From positions 1 through 48,678 of the forward strand of contig JBFLKU010000021.1 of NCBI GenBank assembly GCA_040883315.1: a DNA stretch of 48,678 bases, given 5' to 3'. This DNA is from JAFGUF01 sp040883315 (GTDB taxonomy: Bacteria; Bacillota; Clostridia; Christensenellales; UMGS416). Each line of letters opens with the position of its first letter. The first letter of the stretch is position 1. The notes below the pieces were generated by a model. That model did no database searches. It was not told the origin of the DNA and worked only from the letters and a program-made list of their open reading frames with translations. Of the stretch, positions 18,125 to 28,311 are shown piece after piece. A program made the position numbers and the translations under genes.

Positions 18125-19594
18125 CTAGAAATTATAATACAGGAATGTGCTGACCCCTGAAAGCGAAATTATAGATAAAAACAGCAGTACCGATGATATT
18201 ACTAAATTCCACATATTTGGTTTGAAATCTTCAATTCTTTCATTGGTATTCTTCATTTTTATCAATGCAAATAACGCTAATACAATATATATAAAGATAA
18301 AAATGACCAACGGAATTGCAGCAATCTTTTCAAGTCCATGACCGACAGAATTCAAAATTTTAAATAATGTATCTAGTTTAAAAATCTCATCTATACCATA
18401 TAAAAGATTATTCGATCTAAATGATATTACTTTCTTAATTACCTGATTTGCTTCGAAAATAGATGGTGCTCTAAAATATACCCATGCTATATTTACAAAT
18501 ACAAAAGTTACACACCAATTGATTGCTTTGGGAATCTTTTTTATATACTTATCAAATATCCTTGTAAATACTGAACCGACGCCATGAATCGCTCCCCATA
18601 ATATGAAGGTCCAATTAGCACCATGCCAAAATCCGCTAACTAAAAAAACAATCATTATATTAGTATATGTTCTTAGTTTCCCCTTTCTATTGCCGCCAAG
18701 CGGGAAATACAAGTATTTCTTAAAAAATCTTGTTAGCGTCATATGCCATCTCTGCCAAAATTCCATAATGGTTAGTGATTTATAGGGAGAATTAAAATTC
18801 ATAGGAATATTTATGTTAAACATCAATCCTATGCCTGTAGCCATATCACAATATCCACTAAAGTCGAAATATATTTGTATTGTGTATGAGAAAATCACAA
18901 CTATTGCACTTATTGTACTAAGCGATGGGATATCGCTGTATCCTGCTAAAACTATTTTACCAGCAAAGTCAGCGATTAAAACTTTTTTAGCTAATCCAAA
19001 TGCAAAGGCCATTAAGCCTTTCGAAAAATTATCAAAATTAAAACTTTTTTTAGAAATATCGCTGAATTGAGGCACTAGCTCATTATGAAGTACTATTGGG
19101 CCGGCAATCAGCTGCGGGAAAAAAGCAACAAAAGTTGCATAATTTATGAATGTATAGTTAGGAACTTCTTTTCTATATGTATCAATCAAGTAAGAGACCT
19201 GTTGAAAAGAGAAAAAACTTATTCCTAAAGGCAACAATATTTTTTCTACAAAAAAATCAGTCTTAAATATCACATTTATATTATCCACCATGAAATTTGT
19301 GTACTTAAAATAAAAGAAAAGTCCTATATTAATAACTAGGGCAATAATTAAAATTATTTTTCTTGTATGTCTTTTATAGTCTTTGTGCATCAATTTGCTC
19401 ATAGAATAATTGAAAACAATACTAAATAAAATGATCCATATATATGCTAGATTAAAATAGGCATAAAAAATCAGAGATGCAACTAATAGAAGCAATTGCG
19501 AAACCTTGTAAAGGCGAAATTTATTTAGTGCGTAATAGCCAAACAAGGTAACAGGTAAAAATAAAAAAATAAAAACGTACGAATTAAATAGCAT
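18125..19594 (-). CDS. MBOAT O-acyltransferase (AlgI/DltB-like), copy 2
   Basis: This 489-aa polytopic protein begins MLFNSYVFIFLFLP, with FFPQLIAGPIVLH in the middle and the active-site motif SGFWHGANWTF with H324 at the catalytic position. Predicted to donate acyl groups to the polysaccharide together with its neighbour at 17043. GAGG lies 5 nt ahead of the ATG. It has its own promoter (19683-19712). It shares the AlgI core with the copy at 9686 but differs through most of its length, so it is not a recent duplicate. Confidence 0.88.
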   Translation of the reverse strand: MLFNSYVFIFLFLPVTLFGYYALNKFRLYKVSQLLLLVASLIFYAYFNLAYIWIILFSIVFNYSMSKLMHKDYKRHTRKIILIIALVINIGLFFYFKYTNFMVDNINVIFKTDFFVEKILLPLGISFFSFQQVSYLIDTYRKEVPNYTFINYATFVAFFPQLIAGPIVLHNELVPQFSDISKKSFNFDNFSKGLMAFAFGLAKKVLIADFAGKIVLAGYSDIPSLSTISAIVVIFSYTIQIYFDFSGYCDMATGIGLMFNINIPMNFNSPYKSLTIMEFWQRWHMTLTRFFKKYLYFPLGGNRKGKLRTYTNIMIVFLVSGFWHGANWTFILWGAIHGVGSVFTRIFDKYIKKIPKAINWCVTFVFVNIAWVYFRAPSIFEANQVIKKVISFRSNNLLYGIDEIFKLDTLFKILNSVGHGLEKIAAIPLVIFIFIYIVLALFALIKMKNTNERIEDFKPNMWNLVISSVLLFLSIISLSGVSTFLYYNF

Positions 19595-19682
19595 ATATTC
19601 CTCTTGATAAAATTCATTCCTGAAAATTCATAGATCCACTTCTAAATTAATGAAGGAATTTTTTTCTTGCAATACTATTGGT

Positions 19683-19712
19683 ATTAAACCACAAATAATA
19701 AAGCCATGTCAA
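19683..19712 (-). promoter_or_regulatory. Promoter for the second MBOAT-SGNH pair
   Basis: On the minus strand TTGACA (19712-19707), 18 nt, then TTTAAT (19688-19683). The -35 is a perfect consensus; the spacer is one nucleotide long and the -10 is moderate. It would start a transcript about 80 nt before the ATG at 19594. Confidence 0.55.
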
Positions 19713-19741
19713 GGTAAGAGATATTATTTAAATTCAGACAT

Positions 19742-21607
19742 CTAGTCTACTTCAACCAGTCTTGCATCGTCACCTTTAACATCAACTCTATATATCCTGT
19801 TTTTAGTATCTGATGATAAATTTGCTCCAAAAATACTGCTAAATGAATTAGTAAACTCTTCATTTGAGTTTAATAGATATACGTAATCATAATGCTCGCT
19901 TACCAGCAATGACGCAAACTCATCAGCAGTAATATTAATTCCGTATTTAGTTATATTAACTTTATTATAAAAATTCTTTATAAGGATTTTATCATCGATT
20001 AAATTAAAATAAATTCGATGATGCAGCAGTGAATCGTCTGCTTTTATTCCCTGTGACACGAAGTATACATTTATAACTTCATCATAGTTATCCACAGATG
20101 ATGCTTCAACAATTTGTTCGGAAATTTCATCTGCCTGCTCATATATTCCTCCGTCAAACTTCCTGAAGCCTTTAATTAATAATATTGATATTATTACGAG
20201 CACAGCTGCTGTAGATACTCTAATTAGTTTTTTTGCATTCAAATCTCTTCTTGAGTCTGTTTTCGAAAGAATATCGACAAAGTCCTTCTCTTCTATAAAT
20301 TCAGCGAAAGAAATAGCAAAAATAAATAGCTCACATAATACTATGGACCCCATATACCTGTTTAAACTCGGAAAAATAGTTTCATAATATATAGATGGTC
20401 TAAAGACAGCAACATAACCGAGAACAAATACAATATATGCAATAATTCTAATGATTCTAAGCCAGTTTTTTGTTTTTGTATTATTTTTCGTCTTAATAGA
20501 ATAAATAAATTCTATAGATAAAGGCATGAAAATCATATATGGAATAGGCGATAAAATCAATTTTTTTATAGTCATTAATATAGATTTTAATAAAGTGCCA
20601 TCAAATACGAAAACAAAAGTACTATTAATATCATGGACTTTTTTGATGTATTTCCAAGATAAATAGACTAAAATTACTGCCGATATCGTCATTATGACGT
20701 TTATAAAAACTTTATAGTTGATTTTCTTTTTAAAAGATTCCTTAAGATGCAAAACACTCGCAAGCAAACATATTACCGAAAAAAAGAATCCGCTATCTTT
20801 TAACAAAATCGGTAATGTTAGTGCCGTTAACAATTTAATCGAACTAAAGAAATCATTATAATTGTTATCATTAGCTAGCCAAAAACAGTATCCTATACAT
20901 ATCCCTAGCAATGCATCTACATAAAGGCTTTGATAATAATACACATAGTGAATATACATATATATAAAGTGAGGCAAAAATACAATTGCAAAAGTCATTA
21001 TAAAAATATTATGCCATTTTTCCCATTTCAAATATTTTGTAAACGGTATCATAAACAAAAGGCCCAAAAACGAGTATGCGAAAAAAAGCAAGTTTTCATT
21101 AAATTCGCTTGAAAAACAAGTGATAAAATATCCGAATAAAGGTAGCCCCGGAGTATATAGCTGCATCATCGAATATAATGTTGAATTCTCTCCAAATTGA
21201 AGGCTTTCAAATGTATATAATGCTTTAGGATAGGCTCCCCAAAGTCTTAGCTCATCCCATAGCCCCACCTGCTTTCCGTATGCAAAAAAAGCAAATATCA
21301 CTATTAAAGAGACATAAACCAGCATCGTAGGTATGAAAACATGTTCTTTTACAAAGGAATGGAACGACCTATTTTTGACTATTTTTATTATCGACAAAAT
21401 AAATAAAACTAGAGATGTTATTACTACAGCAATTTTTCCATATGCTAATGAATCCAAAACATAGCTTATATATAACAACAAAATTATACTAGCACCGACC
21501 GTGGGCAAAGTCTCATAAAGTTTTCTATTAAACAATATACATAGAGACAAGGCACTAATTGTAATAATTAATATTGGAATTATTGCATTTTCTATTATTG
21601 TGAACAT
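19742..21607 (-). CDS. Large membrane protein, GT-C-like, tandem paralogue 1
   Basis: This 621-aa protein has about 11-12 hydrophobic segments and a soluble C-terminal tail of roughly 110 residues. After the first helices a loop carries LWDELRLWGAYPKAL, with D118-E119; an acidic pair in the first external loop is the catalytic hallmark of many GT-C glycosyltransferases, which use polyprenyl-phosphate sugars outside the membrane. Its neighbour at 21664 has the same motif at the same residue number, and the tail contains SLLHHRIYFNLID in both. I do not recognise a named family. A side-branch transferase or a polymerase-like role fits the locus; neither is proven. Confidence 0.7.
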   Translation of the reverse strand: MFTIIENAIIPILIITISALSLCILFNRKLYETLPTVGASIILLLYISYVLDSLAYGKIAVVITSLVLFILSIIKIVKNRSFHSFVKEHVFIPTMLVYVSLIVIFAFFAYGKQVGLWDELRLWGAYPKALYTFESLQFGENSTLYSMMQLYTPGLPLFGYFITCFSSEFNENLLFFAYSFLGLLFMIPFTKYLKWEKWHNIFIMTFAIVFLPHFIYMYIHYVYYYQSLYVDALLGICIGYCFWLANDNNYNDFFSSIKLLTALTLPILLKDSGFFFSVICLLASVLHLKESFKKKINYKVFINVIMTISAVILVYLSWKYIKKVHDINSTFVFVFDGTLLKSILMTIKKLILSPIPYMIFMPLSIEFIYSIKTKNNTKTKNWLRIIRIIAYIVFVLGYVAVFRPSIYYETIFPSLNRYMGSIVLCELFIFAISFAEFIEEKDFVDILSKTDSRRDLNAKKLIRVSTAAVLVIISILLIKGFRKFDGGIYEQADEISEQIVEASSVDNYDEVINVYFVSQGIKADDSLLHHRIYFNLIDDKILIKNFYNKVNITKYGINITADEFASLLVSEHYDYVYLLNSNEEFTNSFSSIFGANLSSDTKNRIYRVDVKGDDARLVEVD

Positions 21608-21663
21608 ATTAAATCCCTTTTCATATCTTAGTTAAGTTTTATTGCTTCATTTTCAAGCAATCT

Positions 21664-23535
21664 TTATTTTATCAATGTAAGGCTTACATCACCTTCCATA
21701 TATTCAACCGAATATATTTGATTTGTTGATTCCACAGTTAGTTCAGGCCCAAATAGACCGCCATAATTGTCTACAAATATCTGATGTGAATCTATCAGGA
21801 AAATATATTTGTAGTTTCCATCCACAAGCCTGTTTATAAAATCTTGCTGCTCGACAGGATTAATATTTATCTCTATATAAAAGTTTTTAATCATAATATG
21901 TTCATCAATTAGATTAAAATATATTCTATGATGCAAAAGAGACTCATTTACAGGTGTGCCCTGTGAAACCAAATATACATTTACTGTATCTTCATTATCA
22001 TTGTTATTTATTGCTTCACTTAATTGTGCTTCTATTTCTGCACTCGGCTCAAACACTCCTCTGTCCCTCTGTTTGAGTATGCTTTGTGTTAAAAGCAAAG
22101 AGCTAATAATTATTATGCAAAGCGTACCAGCCACAAAAATCACTTTTTTTCTATCTCTATTCTTTTTGATTGGCTGCATAATTATTTCGGGTATTTCATC
22201 ATACTTAAATTTGTGAATTAAGATAGAAATAAACAGATAAAGTTCGCCTATCACTAAAGTGCTCATATAGCGTCTAAAACTTGGCAACTTGCCGTTTGCA
22301 ATAAAATGCCTAAACACATAAATATAGCCAACAAGAAAGCCAATATACGTAACTATCTGCATAATTAATGTCCAGTTTTTAATTTTCACATCCTTATTAT
22401 CCAAACGATAGCATAGATATTTTTCTCCAATTGCGCAGGCTAATATTACAATAAATGCAATTAAGTATATTGGTTTGCCAACAATAGCAACAATTATAGT
22501 ACGAAGAACCGACATCAGTTTTACTTTTTCCGTAAACCCTAAATGATTTTCTATACCATACATTTTAATCATATAGCTCCACGAAAAGTGGGAAAGACCT
22601 AATGCAAATAAAAATAACAACACGCCTACAATAAACTTCTTTAGTGCTTTTGTTTTTCTGACTTGATAAAAATATACTAAGCTTGTTACAAGGCACATAA
22701 CAGCAAAAAACAATCCCGAATCTTTTAACAAAACTAAACACGCCAGCAAAACAAAAAATTCGTAGATCTTAAATTTGCCTTCATAGCAGTTTTCGCGTGC
22801 TGAGTACATACAATAACCGAAGTATATTCCTAATATACTGTCGATAAATAAACTTTTATAGTAGTAAGCACCATCTGAGGTGAGACTATATATTATATAT
22901 GGGAAAAATATAATAATGAATGCAGTAAAAACAATATTATACCATTTAGACCATTCTAAGTATTTTGTAAAAGGTAGCATAAATACCATACCCAAAAAAG
23001 CATAAACAACAAAAAGCACGCTTTCATTGAAAACAGGCGAAAAGCATGTGAAGAAATAACCAAGCAACGGCATGGCTGGAGGATATGACTGCATCATTGG
23101 ATATATAACAGCGTTATCACCCAATTGAAGACTTGCGTATGTATGCAGTGCTTTAGGATATGCTCCCCACAATCTCAGTTCGTCCCACAGTCCAACTAAT
23201 CTATTTTGAGCAAAAAAAGCAAATAGTACAATTAAAAACAAATATATTAACAAAGTTGGAGAATAAACCGCCTTCCTAAGGAAGGAACGATCTGATGCGT
23301 TTTTTATCAGTTTTATCAGCGCAAAGATAACTAGAGAAATAGATAGTCCTAGAATTAACATTTTACTATAGACAAGCCAATTTGTTATATAGGCTATATA
23401 TAGCATTAGAATAATGCTTCCAACCACCGCTGGCAAGGTTTCATAAAACTTTTTTTTAATTATGACACTAACAGCCAGTGAGCTGATAGTTATTATAATT
23501 AAAGGTATACTAATAGATTGTAAAATATTAATCAT
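21664..23535 (-). CDS. Large membrane protein, GT-C-like, tandem paralogue 2
   Basis: This 623-aa protein is closely related to the gene at 19742 along its whole length. Shared elements include KFYETLPAV-type opening, LWDELRLWGAYPKAL with D118-E119, a PLLGYFFTCFSPVFNE loop, and the C-terminal SLLHHRIYFNLID segment. About a dozen membrane helices precede the tail. Tandem placement and similarity indicate a local duplication followed by divergence. Predicted extracytoplasmic sugar transfer using a lipid-linked donor; donor and acceptor unknown. The gap to the previous gene is 47 nt, so all three members are probably on one transcript. Confidence 0.7.
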   Translation of the reverse strand: MINILQSISIPLIIITISSLAVSVIIKKKFYETLPAVVGSIILMLYIAYITNWLVYSKMLILGLSISLVIFALIKLIKNASDRSFLRKAVYSPTLLIYLFLIVLFAFFAQNRLVGLWDELRLWGAYPKALHTYASLQLGDNAVIYPMMQSYPPAMPLLGYFFTCFSPVFNESVLFVVYAFLGMVFMLPFTKYLEWSKWYNIVFTAFIIIFFPYIIYSLTSDGAYYYKSLFIDSILGIYFGYCMYSARENCYEGKFKIYEFFVLLACLVLLKDSGLFFAVMCLVTSLVYFYQVRKTKALKKFIVGVLLFLFALGLSHFSWSYMIKMYGIENHLGFTEKVKLMSVLRTIIVAIVGKPIYLIAFIVILACAIGEKYLCYRLDNKDVKIKNWTLIMQIVTYIGFLVGYIYVFRHFIANGKLPSFRRYMSTLVIGELYLFISILIHKFKYDEIPEIIMQPIKKNRDRKKVIFVAGTLCIIIISSLLLTQSILKQRDRGVFEPSAEIEAQLSEAINNNDNEDTVNVYLVSQGTPVNESLLHHRIYFNLIDEHIMIKNFYIEININPVEQQDFINRLVDGNYKYIFLIDSHQIFVDNYGGLFGPELTVESTNQIYSVEYMEGDVSLTLIK

Positions 23536-23582
23536 TCGGCTTCCTCCAAAAGGTGTTGTAAGTTTGCTTTATCTAAATAAAT

Positions 23583-25496
23583 TTATTGTTCCACTTTTTT
23601 CAAAATCATACCTTCGTCATTAATAATTTGATAAAGAGTTTTTTCTTCAACTGTTTCTTTTTCAAACACTCTGCAATAAACATCATTGAACTCATCATTG
23701 GACTTGTATACATAAACATGTGTATATCCCTCTACTTTTAATTTTTCAATCCACTCATCTAAAGTCAGTATTCTCGTCCAAACATCACCTTCATAGTAAG
23801 GCTCAATACCAATGCTCCATGAATCAGTTGTCATAAGCGTTTGAATAGGCGTAACCACATATCTGGCAACATTAAAGTCATTCCCTTTGTCGCCAATTGA
23901 TATAAAATATACTCTATCTGTTTTATAATTCAGCACATCTTTTTTTTGAGCTATATCATCATAATCTTGATAAATTTCTATACTATCATCTATTCCAGAT
24001 CTGGAAAGCGAATCATATCTAAAAATTGCAGAGAACAAAAAAACAATAGCGAAAATACCGACAAAAACATATTTAATACCACGGCTAAATCTACCTTTCG
24101 ATACGCTATAAATAATCGCACAGGATATTATTATCATCATCGCAAGAAAATAAGTACTTAAGTATCTGGAATATGAAGCAAGTCTTACTGCTTCATATGG
24201 CGAAAAGTAATATGTATACAAAATCAAAAGCGAAAACAAATAAGCGAAGAAACCAACTAGTATCAAAGAAAAAAAGAATGTTGTCTTCTTTTTCTCATCT
24301 TTGTTTTTGTTGGAAGTTGCAAACAGAATGAAAATAGATATAAAGCCAAGGACAAGTAATGCAGGAGATAGGTTAATAGTAAATGATCCTATAGATACAC
24401 TTTTAATACCACTGTATATAAATGCACCCTTGAAAGCACTTATCGTTTGTATTTGATATTCCAAGAGATTTTTCGGGTTGAATACTGCTAATAAGTCATT
24501 TATACCATCAACTCCTAAATGATGAGCTATAGGAACCTCATTAATGCTAAGATAAACTGACCAAGAAATTTGGGCAGTAATTAATCCTATAATACATAAA
24601 ACATATGCTTTATTTTGCTCTAAAAGTTTCGAGAAGGAATTAATATTTTTAAATGACTTTTTAATAAATATACTATCAATAATCATTATAGCTGCGGCAA
24701 TCCCACATAAACCTGCACCAGCGGATTTGGTAATAGCCATTACAAAACTAATCAGAATTATTTCTATTACTTTTAGGTAATCATTCTCTTCATAAAAATA
24801 GCAAATTAAAATATTTGCGAACATTGCTGCCAGCAATCCATCCACTAAAAGAGTTCTGAAAAATTCCGGATAAAGTATCAATGGGAAAAACAAAATTATA
24901 ATAAACAATAAAATCGCTTCGAATTTTTGCTTAACATATTCTATTTTCGAAAAAATCGGCAAAACTAGGCTGAAAAATAATATATTCATTCCTATATAAA
25001 GAGAGAATTCATAGTTATTAGATTGAAATTTTAGAAATAAGAATTCAAACAATCCTGCTGCAGGCGGATATTCCAGAAAAATAGCTGTTGTACCCTCTGC
25101 ATTGTGAAATGCACCTAAATAGAGCATATTTTTCACAGAGAGAGCCCAATGAGAAAATTCATCCCATCTAGATACACATCTTCCATAATTCAAATACAGC
25201 GATATTGCTGACAAACCTAGAAATATCCCGACTCCTATCAGCGAATTCTTATCAAGTCTGCGTTTCTTTCTGACAAGCAAAAAAACATTCCCCGCAAAAG
25301 TTAATGTGAATAGTATCAATATAAAATAGTATCCGGCGTTTAAAGCTTTAAACAGTCCAAATATATAAAGTATTACGATTATTCCCAATATGGCTACCGC
25401 AAACATTCTTTCGATACGCTTGTTCATAAGAAGCGACAAAAATATGCCTAACTGCAGAATCAAAAAAACCAAAAAAACCAAACTAACCACTACCAA
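23583..25496 (-). CDS. Large membrane protein, GT-C-like, divergent tandem paralogue 3
   Basis: This 637-aa polytopic protein shares layout with the two genes downstream. It has SRWDEFSHWALSVKNML with D112-E113 where they have WDELRLWGAYPKAL, then a EYPPAAGLFEF loop, a similar helix pattern, and a soluble C-terminal domain ending in YTHVYVYKSNDEFND. That last segment aligns with YDYVYLLNSNEEFTN and YKYIFLIDSHQIFVD of the other two. It is more distant than they are from each other. Probably a GT-C glycosyltransferase; I do not recognise a characterised homologue. Confidence 0.68.
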   Translation of the reverse strand: MVVVSLVFLVFLILQLGIFLSLLMNKRIERMFAVAILGIIVILYIFGLFKALNAGYYFILILFTLTFAGNVFLLVRKKRRLDKNSLIGVGIFLGLSAISLYLNYGRCVSRWDEFSHWALSVKNMLYLGAFHNAEGTTAIFLEYPPAAGLFEFLFLKFQSNNYEFSLYIGMNILFFSLVLPIFSKIEYVKQKFEAILLFIIILFFPLILYPEFFRTLLVDGLLAAMFANILICYFYEENDYLKVIEIILISFVMAITKSAGAGLCGIAAAIMIIDSIFIKKSFKNINSFSKLLEQNKAYVLCIIGLITAQISWSVYLSINEVPIAHHLGVDGINDLLAVFNPKNLLEYQIQTISAFKGAFIYSGIKSVSIGSFTINLSPALLVLGFISIFILFATSNKNKDEKKKTTFFFSLILVGFFAYLFSLLILYTYYFSPYEAVRLASYSRYLSTYFLAMMIIISCAIIYSVSKGRFSRGIKYVFVGIFAIVFLFSAIFRYDSLSRSGIDDSIEIYQDYDDIAQKKDVLNYKTDRVYFISIGDKGNDFNVARYVVTPIQTLMTTDSWSIGIEPYYEGDVWTRILTLDEWIEKLKVEGYTHVYVYKSNDEFNDVYCRVFEKETVEEKTLYQIINDEGMILKKVEQ

Positions 25497-25530
25497 ATCC
25501 CTCTCTTTGTTTATATAAAGTCTGTGTTAT

Positions 25531-27045
25531 TTATTCTTCCAGCATATTTTTTTTCTGAAAAAATAGACTTGCAATATATCCTATAAATAGTTCCCCGGTA
25601 AAAATCAGCATAGTTCTGTCTGTCATCCAGAAATTATTTGCCGAAGTCATTAATAGGCCCATAAACAATATGCAAAATAGCCCTAGTGCAAATGGATTCT
25701 TCCTAATTAGCAAATCAACCCACGTCATGGCAAAAAGCATTCCCAAAACGCCAAACACTATAATCACTCCGAAAAAAGTAAAATCAGAAGCAAGCCAAGA
25801 ATATATAGTGCTCCAATATGTTGAACTACTCCATCCGAATTCTTGTTCGTTTCGATATATGTAAGTTTTTTCATATATACTTGTGCCAAATATAGAGTCA
25901 AATTTCATAGACAAATATTTCGAACTTCCCAAAAAATAAGTCCATTCAAAATCAAGATCAAATATTAGTCCTAGTGCAGCATATCCTTGAGAAAAATATA
26001 ATTCAGAAGATTGTACTGCATAGTACACTTTAGGACTGATTTTATATAGAAGAGAATTATCAATATCAAGTGAATAGAAATCAGCCAATCCGCCAGCAAA
26101 TAAAGCATCTTCTGCTTTCATAACAGTAAAACTTAAATCATATTCTTTTAACAAAAAATCAAAGTCATATTCTGCTAATTTGCCATCTATTCTATCGTTG
26201 ATGCTTTCCCCTAACCAAAACATTAAATTAGGCTTCTTTCCGGTTATCTCTTGATATGCATTACCATGGGCTTCCATCAAATCTGATTGATTATCTCTGT
26301 CTCTCTGAAATATATACATAACAGAAGCAAAAAACAGAAGCAAAGCACAAATAACAGCAACCAACCTCAAATACAACTTATAATTTTTATGCTCTTTATT
26401 GTCTGTGATTTTAAAATATGTTTTTGCCAAAACCACGCATAGTATCATTACGCAGAAAAAAAGAAACAAGCTCTGCAGTCCAGTATAGTATGCTCGAATA
26501 ATATAGGTTATGATCAACAAAACAACCGCTATTTTCTCATATTTTAAACTGCGCCAAAAATATAATCCTACTGGGATTGTCATTGCAACAAATCCGATCA
26601 GCAATCCATGAACCGTTGAGATAATACTATATACGAAGCTTTTTTCAAATGGTCCGACTTGCTTTAAATATAAAATTACATAAGTTTTATAATCATATAT
26701 AGCTCCAGGGTATTTGAAAATCCGAAGAGTGTATTCACCAAACATATTTATTATATATCCAATATAATATACCACACCAACAATAGAAAAAATTAAGATC
26801 ATTTTCCTAATTACAGGCATTTTAATTTCAAATGTTTTACTAGGTGTTTTTTGGATTCTTTTTTTTGCAGTAAAATAAAATCCTCCAGCAAAAAAAACAC
26901 ATATAAAAAACAGAAACAAAGCAGTGATTCCCTTATTGGGTGTACTCCAATGAACTGTTCCTGTTAAGAAAAAAATAAGAGTAGTTGCAATATATAAAAT
27001 TACGAGTATTGCAGGCATATATAAAAAAATAGAATTTTTCTTCAT
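25531..27045 (-). CDS. Polysaccharide polymerase candidate (Wzy-like membrane protein)
   Basis: This protein of about 504 aa has 10 to 12 hydrophobic helices and one large external loop (roughly residues 240-370) between the middle and last helices, the layout of Wzy/O-antigen polymerases. Sequence conservation in this group is too low to name it with certainty. In a locus with a WecA-type transferase and a Wzx flippase, a polymerase is expected, and this is the best candidate. The ATG at 27045 has AAAGGTG 6 nt ahead. A longer frame from TTG at 27096 would start inside the promoter's -35 element, so it is rejected. It is the first gene of the minus-strand run. Confidence 0.65.
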   Translation of the reverse strand: MKKNSIFLYMPAILVILYIATTLIFFLTGTVHWSTPNKGITALFLFFICVFFAGGFYFTAKKRIQKTPSKTFEIKMPVIRKMILIFSIVGVVYYIGYIINMFGEYTLRIFKYPGAIYDYKTYVILYLKQVGPFEKSFVYSIISTVHGLLIGFVAMTIPVGLYFWRSLKYEKIAVVLLIITYIIRAYYTGLQSLFLFFCVMILCVVLAKTYFKITDNKEHKNYKLYLRLVAVICALLLFFASVMYIFQRDRDNQSDLMEAHGNAYQEITGKKPNLMFWLGESINDRIDGKLAEYDFDFLLKEYDLSFTVMKAEDALFAGGLADFYSLDIDNSLLYKISPKVYYAVQSSELYFSQGYAALGLIFDLDFEWTYFLGSSKYLSMKFDSIFGTSIYEKTYIYRNEQEFGWSSSTYWSTIYSWLASDFTFFGVIIVFGVLGMLFAMTWVDLLIRKNPFALGLFCILFMGLLMTSANNFWMTDRTMLIFTGELFIGYIASLFFQKKNMLEE

Positions 27046-27067
27046 TTTTTCACCTTTGTTTTTGTGA

Positions 27068-27096
27068 ATTATAACATAATTTAACATGGGCGGCAA
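27068..27096 (-). promoter_or_regulatory. Strong extended -10 promoter for the polymerase-led operon
   Basis: On the minus strand TTGCCG (27096-27091), 17 nt, then TATAAT (27073-27068) preceded by TGT (extended -10). The predicted transcript starts near 27061, leaving a leader of only about 16 nt that holds just the ribosome site AAAGGTG. This fixes the start of the polymerase gene at 27045. Confidence 0.75.
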
Positions 27097-27362
27097 TGTT
27101 TTTTCGATTAGGGATGGTGGTGTTACATCATTCGTGCAATATCCTATACTATTTGAATTTTTTCTGGAATAATAGTTGCTCTGTAGTTTTCTTTACGATG
27201 ATATATTTCACTTGCATCTATATACAGCTGCATAGATTCAAATCAAGTTTGATCGTTAAAAATACCTATTATCTCTTTTATATTCAGTTTATTTTATTCA
27301 GTTTTTATTACATAGTATTATTGCTGCTTTCAAAATTCCATGATTAGATTGTGTTTCTATCA

Positions 27363-28208
27363 CTATTTTAGCTGATATGCAATCTTTAAGCAGTTTGGTC
27401 CCGTATATGCCGTGCTGAATACGCTGGCAGAGGATACAATAATCTTTTCAAAATAACGCAGCGACTTTACGTATTCATGCATTTCTTCAAAGTATTTTTC
27501 GTCTGAAATGGTGTATGATAAAAGTATCATATTAGGTTCAATTTCTCTAAGATTTTCAAATGCAGCTCTGAAGTAGTTCTTCACCGCTTTATCCATATTA
27601 TGTCCAACTAAATCAGTTTTTATTTTTCCTTTTTCCAATACAGTAACCACAAATTTCGAATTCAGCAGGGCATTCCTAGCTGCAGTAATTCTAGACATGC
27701 TTCCAGAGTACTCAAAAAATTCAAGCGAGTCTATTAAATCCAGCAAAGCAATCTTATTCATGCTTCTTTCCAGCTTGCTTACAATTGCTGATATCGTACT
27801 TTTGTTTTTAGCCATAGCTACTGCTTGCAGTGCAACCAGCCCAACACTAGTCGAGAATTGATGCGAATCAAAAATTTGAATTTTTGCGTCAGGAAATTGA
27901 GTAGAAGCAAAAAGAGCGTTATTATAATTGGATATTCTATCACTATACGAAACAATACATAGTATAGCCATCCCTTGCTCTACATACTTTTTAAAAGCCC
28001 CTTCGTATGTTTCAATGGGTATTCCTTTGAATTTTGGGAATTTCTTATTTGTTTTCATCCATTCAACAGTCTGTTTTGCATCAGCCTCATTGGTTGGAAC
28101 GTATTTCTCATCCAATGAAATTGAAACATGTAAAACTTCGATGTCATATTCTTCAGCAACTTCTTCTGAAATGTCGCTCATCGAATCTGTTATTATTTTT
28201 ATTTCCAT
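27363..28208 (-). CDS. DegV family fatty-acid-binding protein
   Basis: This 281-aa protein shows the DegV pattern: IITDSMSDIS at the N-terminus, a first domain ending near IQIFDSHQFSTSVGL, then a second domain with LEFFEYSGSMSRI and KFVVTVLEKGKI. DegV/FakB proteins bind a fatty acid and present it to the kinase FakA for phosphorylation and use in phospholipids. No fakA is seen in the window. The gene stands between the two large blocks, about 100 nt from the ROK gene and over 250 nt from the polymerase promoter, so it is probably its own unit. AGAGGTG precedes the ATG. Confidence 0.87.
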   Translation of the reverse strand: MEIKIITDSMSDISEEVAEEYDIEVLHVSISLDEKYVPTNEADAKQTVEWMKTNKKFPKFKGIPIETYEGAFKKYVEQGMAILCIVSYSDRISNYNNALFASTQFPDAKIQIFDSHQFSTSVGLVALQAVAMAKNKSTISAIVSKLERSMNKIALLDLIDSLEFFEYSGSMSRITAARNALLNSKFVVTVLEKGKIKTDLVGHNMDKAVKNYFRAAFENLREIEPNMILLSYTISDEKYFEEMHEYVKSLRYFEKIIVSSASVFSTAYTGPNCLKIAYQLK

Positions 28209-28311
28209 ATTAACACCTCTTAGAATTTGTTATTTTAATTAGCTAAAACACCACTAATTTTATTAATTCCTATGAGTGCCCTACGAAAATGCTGATGGAC
28301 ATTTATTTATC

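Noticed and set aside
27045..27096. Upstream TTG start for the polymerase-like gene giving 17 extra residues
   Set aside because: Those codons overlap the -35 and -10 of a strong promoter (27068-27096), so they cannot be in the main transcript. ATG at 27045 has a ribosome site.
27363..28208. DegV gene as part of the catabolic operon
   Set aside because: It is separated from the ROK gene by about 100 nt with its own ribosome site, and its function in lipid metabolism does not fit. It is treated as independent.
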